Positions 32,499-37,033 of a stretch of DNA of 37,033 nucleotides are shown one piece after another (positions within the stretch are counted from its first letter, which is position 1; the number at the start of each line of letters is the position of its first letter). The notes beneath the pieces are model-generated. The model did no database searches, was not told the origin of the DNA, and saw nothing but the letters and a program-made list of their open reading frames with translations. Where the stretch lies: positions 1 through 37,033 of the forward strand of contig JBJKPP010000083.1 in NCBI GenBank assembly GCA_046706145.1, in the 5' to 3' direction. The translations under genes and the position numbers were made by a program. The stretch comes from JBJKPP01 sp046706145 (GTDB lineage: Bacteria; Bacteroidota; Ignavibacteria; Ignavibacteriales; Ignavibacteriaceae).

Positions 32499-33102
32499 GT
32501 CTTTTCTTTAAATTCGATACGACTTCCGAAAATTCAATCTCCTGGTCGGCAAGCATTACAAAAAGATGATAAATCAAATCTGAAACTTCATTCACAATTT
32601 CATTCTTATCTTGATTCTTTGCAGCAATTAATACTTCAACTGATTCCTCACCTACTTTTTGAACAATTCTGTTTCTGCCGGACTTAAACAGGCTTGTAGT
32701 ATATGAATTTTCTGGAAGGAGTTTTTTTCTTTCTTTTATTAATAGGAACAATTCATTCAGAAATTCCAGAGAGCCTGTCTTAGGAATATCAAAGCAAGAA
32801 TATTTCCCGGTATGACAAGTATTCCCATCCGGTTTTGCATATACTAAAAGTGAATCCGAATCGCAATCAACTTTAACGTCAACCAGGTGCAAATAATTTT
32901 TAGATGTTTCACCCTTTGTCCACAAAGATTTTCTGGTCCTACTGTAAAAAGTTATAAGTTTCGTATCAAGTGTTTTTTCCAATGCTTTCGAGTTCATAAA
33001 ACCGAGCATCAACACTTGGTGGTTATTAACATCAACAACAACAGCTGGAATTAAACCATCAAGTTTATCAAAATTAAGTTTTGTGATTTCTGACTTTTCC
33101 AA
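32491..33102 (-). CDS. hisIE: Bifunctional phosphoribosyl-AMP cyclohydrolase / phosphoribosyl-ATP pyrophosphatase
   Basis: It catalyses the second and third steps of histidine synthesis. The HisI half (about 10-110) has FYSRTRKSLWTKGETS, the DCDSD magnesium site (79-83) and the zinc cysteines C80, C96 and C103. The HisE half (about 113-203) has VGEESVEVLIAAK and NEVSDLIYHLFVML, the Mg-binding helices. The 203-residue fusion is normal. The start is TTG with AGG five bases upstream. It lies 15 bases after hisF and overlaps the thioesterase gene. Confidence 0.95.
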   Translation of the reverse strand: MEKSEITKLNFDKLDGLIPAVVVDVNNHQVLMLGFMNSKALEKTLDTKLITFYSRTRKSLWTKGETSKNYLHLVDVKVDCDSDSLLVYAKPDGNTCHTGKYSCFDIPKTGSLEFLNELFLLIKERKKLLPENSYTTSLFKSGRNRIVQKVGEESVEVLIAAKNQDKNEIVNEVSDLIYHLFVMLADQEIEFSEVVSNLKKRHD

Positions 33103-33117
33103 TATTTCCTCAAAAAA

Positions 33118-33906
33118 TTATAATCTTACTAAAACACCATTTTCATGTAAATACTTTTTTAAGTCTGGTATCTTAAGAATATCAAAGTGGAACAAACTTG
33201 CGGCAAGGCATGCATCTACATTAGCAGTTTTGAAGGCTTCCAGAAAATCTTCTTTCTTCCCTGCCCCACCAGAAGCAATAATAGGAATACTGACATGTTC
33301 GTTCAACTCTTTCAAAAATTCTAAATCGTAACCTTTTTTAGTTCCATCTCTGTCCATAGAGGTAAGAAGTATTTCACCTGCGCCCATGTCAGCCACCTTT
33401 TTGCACCATTCAATGCCAACTAAATCTGTTTCTTCTTTTCCACCTTTAATATATACTTTATAAATTTTGTTTTTTCCGGCAATAGCTGGATTAACCTCTT
33501 CGACTAATAATTTAACGTCAATTGCGGCAACTACTGCCTGGCTTCCAAATTGTTGGGCCGCTTCTGAAATCAACTTAGGATTTTTTACAATTGATGTATT
33601 TAAAGAAACTTTATCTGCTCCAGCTTTAAGGAGTGCTTCTATATCCTTTATCTCAGAAATACCCCCGCCTACTGTAAACGGAATCCTAATGGCTTTAGCT
33701 ACATCCTTTACCAAGCTCAAAAGCGTTTTTCTTTTTTCTGCAGAAGCAGTTATATCAAGAAAAACAAGTTCGTCCGCGCCATCTTTAGAATATTTTCCTC
33801 CAAGTTCAACCGGCGAACCTGAGTCAACTAGATTAATAAAATTAGTACCTTTAACTACTCTTCCATCTTTTACATCAAGACAAGGAATAATTCTCTTACA
33901 TAACAA
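33118..33906 (-). CDS. hisF: Imidazole glycerol phosphate synthase, cyclase subunit
   Basis: HisF takes ammonia from HisH and forms imidazole glycerol phosphate and AICAR. The 262-residue TIM barrel begins MLCKRIIPCLDVKDGRVVKG, with catalytic D11. The second catalytic aspartate is in AAIDVK. Phosphate-binding loops are seen at TVGGGI and ASGGAG. The start is TTG, overlapping the hisA end by 11 bases; an ATG four bases downstream is out of frame. Confidence 0.96.
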   Translation of the reverse strand: MLCKRIIPCLDVKDGRVVKGTNFINLVDSGSPVELGGKYSKDGADELVFLDITASAEKRKTLLSLVKDVAKAIRIPFTVGGGISEIKDIEALLKAGADKVSLNTSIVKNPKLISEAAQQFGSQAVVAAIDVKLLVEEVNPAIAGKNKIYKVYIKGGKEETDLVGIEWCKKVADMGAGEILLTSMDRDGTKKGYDLEFLKELNEHVSIPIIASGGAGKKEDFLEAFKTANVDACLAASLFHFDILKIPDLKKYLHENGVLVRL

Positions 33907-34615
33907 ACGAGCTCATCTCCTCAAGTTTGATTTTACCCTCATAAATAGCTTTTCCGATTATGACCCCGAAAGGATTAATGGTTTTTAACTCTTCCACATC
34001 TGCTTTGTTTCTCACTCCACCCGAAACCAAAAGTTTTATCGACGGATATTTGTTTATAATCTTTTTATATAACTCATTATTTAAACCGGTCAGCATTCCG
34101 TCCCTTGTAACGTCGGTACATAAAAATCTTTCTATACCTAGCGGCGAACAATAATCTATGTGAGAAAAAACAGAAATCGATGTGTCTTCTGTCCACCCAC
34201 AAACTTGAACATATTCTTCTTTTACATCAACTGCAGAAATAATTTTCGCTGGTGAGAATTTATCAATTATTAGTTCGAATTCTTTTTTATTTTTCACAGC
34301 CAAAGAGCCAATGATACAATAATCTACCCCCGCATCTAAAGCTTCAGTCATCGTTTTTACATCTCTAATTCCACCTCCAAATTCAACTTTTAGAGATGTT
34401 TTCTTCTTGATCTCTCTAACAATTTCGAGGGCACCGAATTTACCTGACTTAGAACCTATCAAATCTACTATATGAACAAGTTTGAAGCCAAGAGATTCGA
34501 AAAACTGTGCCTGTTTTAGAGGAGAATTCTTATAGTAAGTTACGTTTTCAAAATTTCCTTTTGTTAACCTTACTACTTTGTCTTCGAAGATGTCAATTGC
34601 CGGAATTATAATCAT
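33896..34615 (-). CDS. hisA: ProFAR isomerase
   Basis: HisA opens the ribose ring of ProFAR (Amadori rearrangement), giving PRFAR. The 239-residue TIM barrel starts MIIIPAIDIFEDKVVRLTKG with catalytic D8, has EFGGGIRDV as the first phosphate loop and CTDVTRDGMLTGLN with the second aspartate. LVSGGVRN forms the second phosphate loop. It overlaps hisH by four bases (ATGA) and hisF by 11. Confidence 0.96.
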   Translation of the reverse strand: MIIIPAIDIFEDKVVRLTKGNFENVTYYKNSPLKQAQFFESLGFKLVHIVDLIGSKSGKFGALEIVREIKKKTSLKVEFGGGIRDVKTMTEALDAGVDYCIIGSLAVKNKKEFELIIDKFSPAKIISAVDVKEEYVQVCGWTEDTSISVFSHIDYCSPLGIERFLCTDVTRDGMLTGLNNELYKKIINKYPSIKLLVSGGVRNKADVEELKTINPFGVIIGKAIYEGKIKLEEMSSFVM

Positions 34616-35196
34616 AGCTGTATAAAGTTTTTTAAAATTTTTAAACCTGCATCCGCGGATTTTTCAGGATGAAACTGAACTCCATAAAAATTATTCCTTT
34701 CTAGAGACGCTGAAAAGTTAACATCATTAACACTAGTTGATGTGGTATATTCTATTTGAGGAACATAAAACGAATTTGCAAAATAGAATCTTTCTCCATT
34801 CTTAATTCCCTCAAACAATTTGCTATTGGTTTTGATCTCAATGTCGTTCCATCCAATATGAGGAACCTTAGTCCGTGTATCATCAAATCTTTCAACATTA
34901 GCAGGAAAAATACCAAGACACGGAACATCGCCTTCTTTTGAGTGGTCTGTCATCAATTGCATTCCCAGACAAATTCCCAAGATTGGTTTCTTTATCATTC
35001 TGAGCACAGGAAATAGATTAAGTTTGTGAAGTTGTCTAATTGCAAATGAAGCTTCTCCTACGCCGGGGAAAATAACTCTGTCTGCTTTTATTATTTCTGT
35101 CTCACTTTTCGTGATAACAAAGTTTACATTAAGTTCATTCAGTGCATTTGTAACCGAAGCAACATTACCTGCTCCGTAATCAATTACAGCTATCAT
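34612..35196 (-). CDS. hisH: Imidazole glycerol phosphate synthase, glutaminase subunit
   Basis: HisH is a class I glutamine amidotransferase that feeds ammonia to HisF. The triad is visible: C76 in GICLGMQLM, and H176 and E178 in FHPEKS. The N-terminal DYGAGNVASVTNAL and FPGVGEASFA are also typical. The length of 194 residues is usual. It overlaps hisB by four bases (ATGA) at its start and hisA at its end, so the three should be coupled. Confidence 0.96.
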   Translation of the reverse strand: MIAVIDYGAGNVASVTNALNELNVNFVITKSETEIIKADRVIFPGVGEASFAIRQLHKLNLFPVLRMIKKPILGICLGMQLMTDHSKEGDVPCLGIFPANVERFDDTRTKVPHIGWNDIEIKTNSKLFEGIKNGERFYFANSFYVPQIEYTTSTSVNDVNFSASLERNNFYGVQFHPEKSADAGLKILKNFIQL

Positions 35197-36077
35197 AAAA
35201 CTCCTTTTGTGGTTGGTAAATTTCCTTTGCTCCTTTCATCTAAACGGCAAGCTTCATTTAAAGCCTTTGCAAAAGCTTTAAAAATTGATTCGATCTTATG
35301 ATGGTCATTTTTCCCATTAGCTCTTATGTAAATATTTGCATGCAACCCTGACGACAAACCTCTGAAAAACTCTTTAACCAATTCGGTTGGAAGTTCGCCC
35401 ACTTTTTCTCTTTTGAATTCCACTTTGTAATTCAAATATGCTCTCCCGCCCAAATCTATTGAGCATGCAGCAACTGAATCGTCCATGGGGAGAAAGAATC
35501 CATATCTCTTGATTCCCTCTTTATTTCCTAAAGCTTCACTCAATGCTTGCCCAAGTGTAATTCCTACATCTTCAACAGTATGATGTTCATCTACATGTAA
35601 GTCCCCTTTACAAATTATTTGCAAATCCAAATTTGCATGCTTAGCAATTTGCTCTAGCATGTGGTCAAAAAATCCAAGGCCAGTTTTTATCTTTGCTTTC
35701 CCACTCCCATCAAGAGAAACCTCTAGGCTGACGTTTGTTTCTTTTGTACTTCTTTGCTTGGTTGAACTCCGTGAGGATTTAACTATCTGCTCTACAGCCT
35801 TTTCAAAACTCTTAACTTTATGTTTACCATTTACTACTACCGTCTTGTTCTTAATTTTTATAGAACAAGTATTTTGACCATTTACACTGTTAGACTTTTT
35901 TAGTTTAATTTTTTCAAGGCTAAGGGTTTTTTCAAGGATATTATTTTGAGTAAAATCTCTGCCTTCAACTTCTATTGTATATTTTTTATTCGAGAGTTCT
36001 TTCAGTCCACTTATCAATCCATCAGATAAAGGTTTCTTTAAATCAAAAAAACGTTTATCAATTATAACTTTCTTCAT
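35193..36077 (-). CDS. hisB: Imidazoleglycerol-phosphate dehydratase with extra N-terminal domain
   Basis: The enzyme dehydrates imidazole glycerol phosphate. Residues from about 107 to 294 are a complete dehydratase: FFDHMLEQ, the manganese-binding HHTVED (165-170) and the second copy NDHHKIES near the end. The first 106 residues are not part of that family. They look like a small alpha/beta region (KVIIDKRFFD, then SDGLISGLKEL and KKYTIEVEG) and then a lysine-rich linker. There is no internal Met before residue 140, so the two parts are translated together. The N-part might be a worn-down HAD histidinol phosphatase, but its catalytic motifs are missing. Confidence 0.9.
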   Translation of the reverse strand: MKKVIIDKRFFDLKKPLSDGLISGLKELSNKKYTIEVEGRDFTQNNILEKTLSLEKIKLKKSNSVNGQNTCSIKIKNKTVVVNGKHKVKSFEKAVEQIVKSSRSSTKQRSTKETNVSLEVSLDGSGKAKIKTGLGFFDHMLEQIAKHANLDLQIICKGDLHVDEHHTVEDVGITLGQALSEALGNKEGIKRYGFFLPMDDSVAACSIDLGGRAYLNYKVEFKREKVGELPTELVKEFFRGLSSGLHANIYIRANGKNDHHKIESIFKAFAKALNEACRLDERSKGNLPTTKGVL

Positions 36078-36089
36078 AATAATTAGTTC

Positions 36090-37033
36090 TTATGCTAAAC
36101 TCTTGATAGTTTTTATCAAAAAATCATTTTCTTCCTCGTTGCCAACTGATATTCTTATACAGTTTTCAAGCTTAGGCTGATTACTTCTATCTCTTATAAC
36201 AATACCTTTCTTAAATAATTCATTTTTTATCTTTTCAGCATCTTTAAATTTAATCAAAAGAAAGTTAGCATCAGAATTATAAATCTTTAGAACAACCGGC
36301 GATTTTTCAAGTTCATCACCTATTTTTTTCCTTTCCTTCAATAGATGTTTCACAAACTCATCTTTCCTTTTATAATTCTCCATGGCTCTGGCAACTACAT
36401 AACGTGTCAACGAATTAATATTGTAAGGGGCTTTTACCTTAAACAAAATTTTAATGATTTCCTCATTTGCAATACAATATCCAAGTCGGATTCCCGCCAG
36501 TCCCCATGCTTTGGAAAAAGTTCTAAGCAAAACAAGATTTGGAAGATTTTTTACTTCTTCTATCAAACTGTTACCCGGGGAAAAATCCATGTAGGCTTCG
36601 TCAACAACGACTATAGAATTTAAATCTTTGCAAAGCTGGATGACAATTTCCTTATTTAATAAATTCCCGGTGGGATTATTTGGAGAACAAAGAAAAATTA
36701 GTTTCACATTTTTATCGTAAACTTTTTTGATTGCATCAATATTTATTTGGAATTCATCGTCAAGAAAAGTATTTATAGTTTCTATATTATTTATATCAGA
36801 AGCAACTTTATACATTCCATAGGTTGGTTCTGGAATTATAACTTTATCTTTTTGTGGTTCACAAAAAATACGAATAAGTAAATCTATTATTTCATCAGAG
36901 CCAACGCCGAAGAATAGATTTTCTTTTTTTATTTTGTAATAATCGCCCACACATTTTATCAAATCATTCTGGTGCGGGTCAGGGTATCTATTTAATTTTA
37001 ATTCAGAAATATCATTAAAAGTAGAGCCAATGC
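36090..37033 (-). CDS. hisC: Histidinol-phosphate aminotransferase (5' end outside window)
   Basis: HisC is a PLP-dependent class II aminotransferase that converts imidazole acetol phosphate to histidinol phosphate. The frame is open to the window edge and gives 314 residues, beginning inside the protein with FNDISELKLNRYPDPHQNDL, the substrate-loop region. FGVGSDEIIDL, CSPNNPTGN, VVDEAYMDFS and the PLP-lysine motif RTFSKAWGLAGIRLGY follow, and RISVGNEEEN lies near the end. About 40-60 N-terminal residues are missing. It is 12 bases before hisB; hisG and hisD are probably further upstream. Confidence 0.95.
   Translation of the reverse strand, partial: IGSTFNDISELKLNRYPDPHQNDLIKCVGDYYKIKKENLFFGVGSDEIIDLLIRIFCEPQKDKVIIPEPTYGMYKVASDINNIETINTFLDDEFQINIDAIKKVYDKNVKLIFLCSPNNPTGNLLNKEIVIQLCKDLNSIVVVDEAYMDFSPGNSLIEEVKNLPNLVLLRTFSKAWGLAGIRLGYCIANEEIIKILFKVKAPYNINSLTRYVVARAMENYKRKDEFVKHLLKERKKIGDELEKSPVVLKIYNSDANFLLIKFKDAEKIKNELFKKGIVIRDRSNQPKLENCIRISVGNEEENDFLIKTIKSLA

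Noticed and set aside
36960..36962. TTG as the start of hisC
   Set aside because: The frame stays open upstream and encodes conserved HisC residues (LNRYPDPHQND), so the gene runs off the window.

Overview
This AT-rich window is the core translation and transcription gene block of a bacterium. Every gene lies on the minus strand, so it is transcribed from high to low coordinates. The organism is most likely from the Bacteroidota/Chlorobi side of the FCB group, possibly Ignavibacteria. The reasons are the unbroken rif, str, S10, spc and alpha order, the long zinc-free S14, the charged L17 tail, visible Shine-Dalgarno sites (uncommon in Bacteroidia) and a fused hisIE. This placement is inference from gene order and protein features, not from a database search.

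In transcription order the window opens with a histidine biosynthesis operon: hisC (5' end beyond the window), hisB with an unusual N-terminal domain, hisH, hisA, hisF, hisIE and an overlapping hotdog-fold thioesterase. These genes are almost all overlapping or a few bases apart, which suggests translational coupling.

Next comes a tRNA-rich stretch (about 31.0-32.0 kb) with intact tRNA-Tyr, tRNA-Gly and tRNA-Thr, then rpmG, tRNA-Trp, secE and nusG. The stretch also holds decayed tRNA copies. In two of them, one Thr-like and one Gly-like, the anticodon arm is replaced almost exactly by a short perfect palindrome of the same family. The Thr-like copy also carries two further palindromes back to back in its T loop. 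A second tuf, common at this spot in other bacteria, is absent.

The rif region follows (rplK, rplA, rplJ, rplL, an attenuator-like hairpin, rpoB, rpoC, a terminator). A strong sigma70-type promoter then drives the str operon (rpsL, rpsG, fusA, tuf). After a hairpin with a U-tract come the S10 genes (rpsJ to rpsQ), the spc genes (rplN to secY, map, infA, rpmJ) and the alpha genes (rpsM, rpsK, rpsD, rpoA, rplQ), ending in a clear intrinsic terminator. A complete tRNA-Gln gene sits inside the spc genes between rplR and rpsE.

Together the genes supply most large and small subunit ribosomal proteins, both GTPase elongation factors, initiation factor 1, the RNA polymerase alpha, beta and beta' subunits, NusG, the SecY/SecE translocon and methionine aminopeptidase. 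Nine of the 49 visible starts are TTG and two are GTG. I found no toxin, defence, phage or CRISPR system. The most unusual material is the palindrome-carrying tRNA relics and the tRNA-Gln placement.
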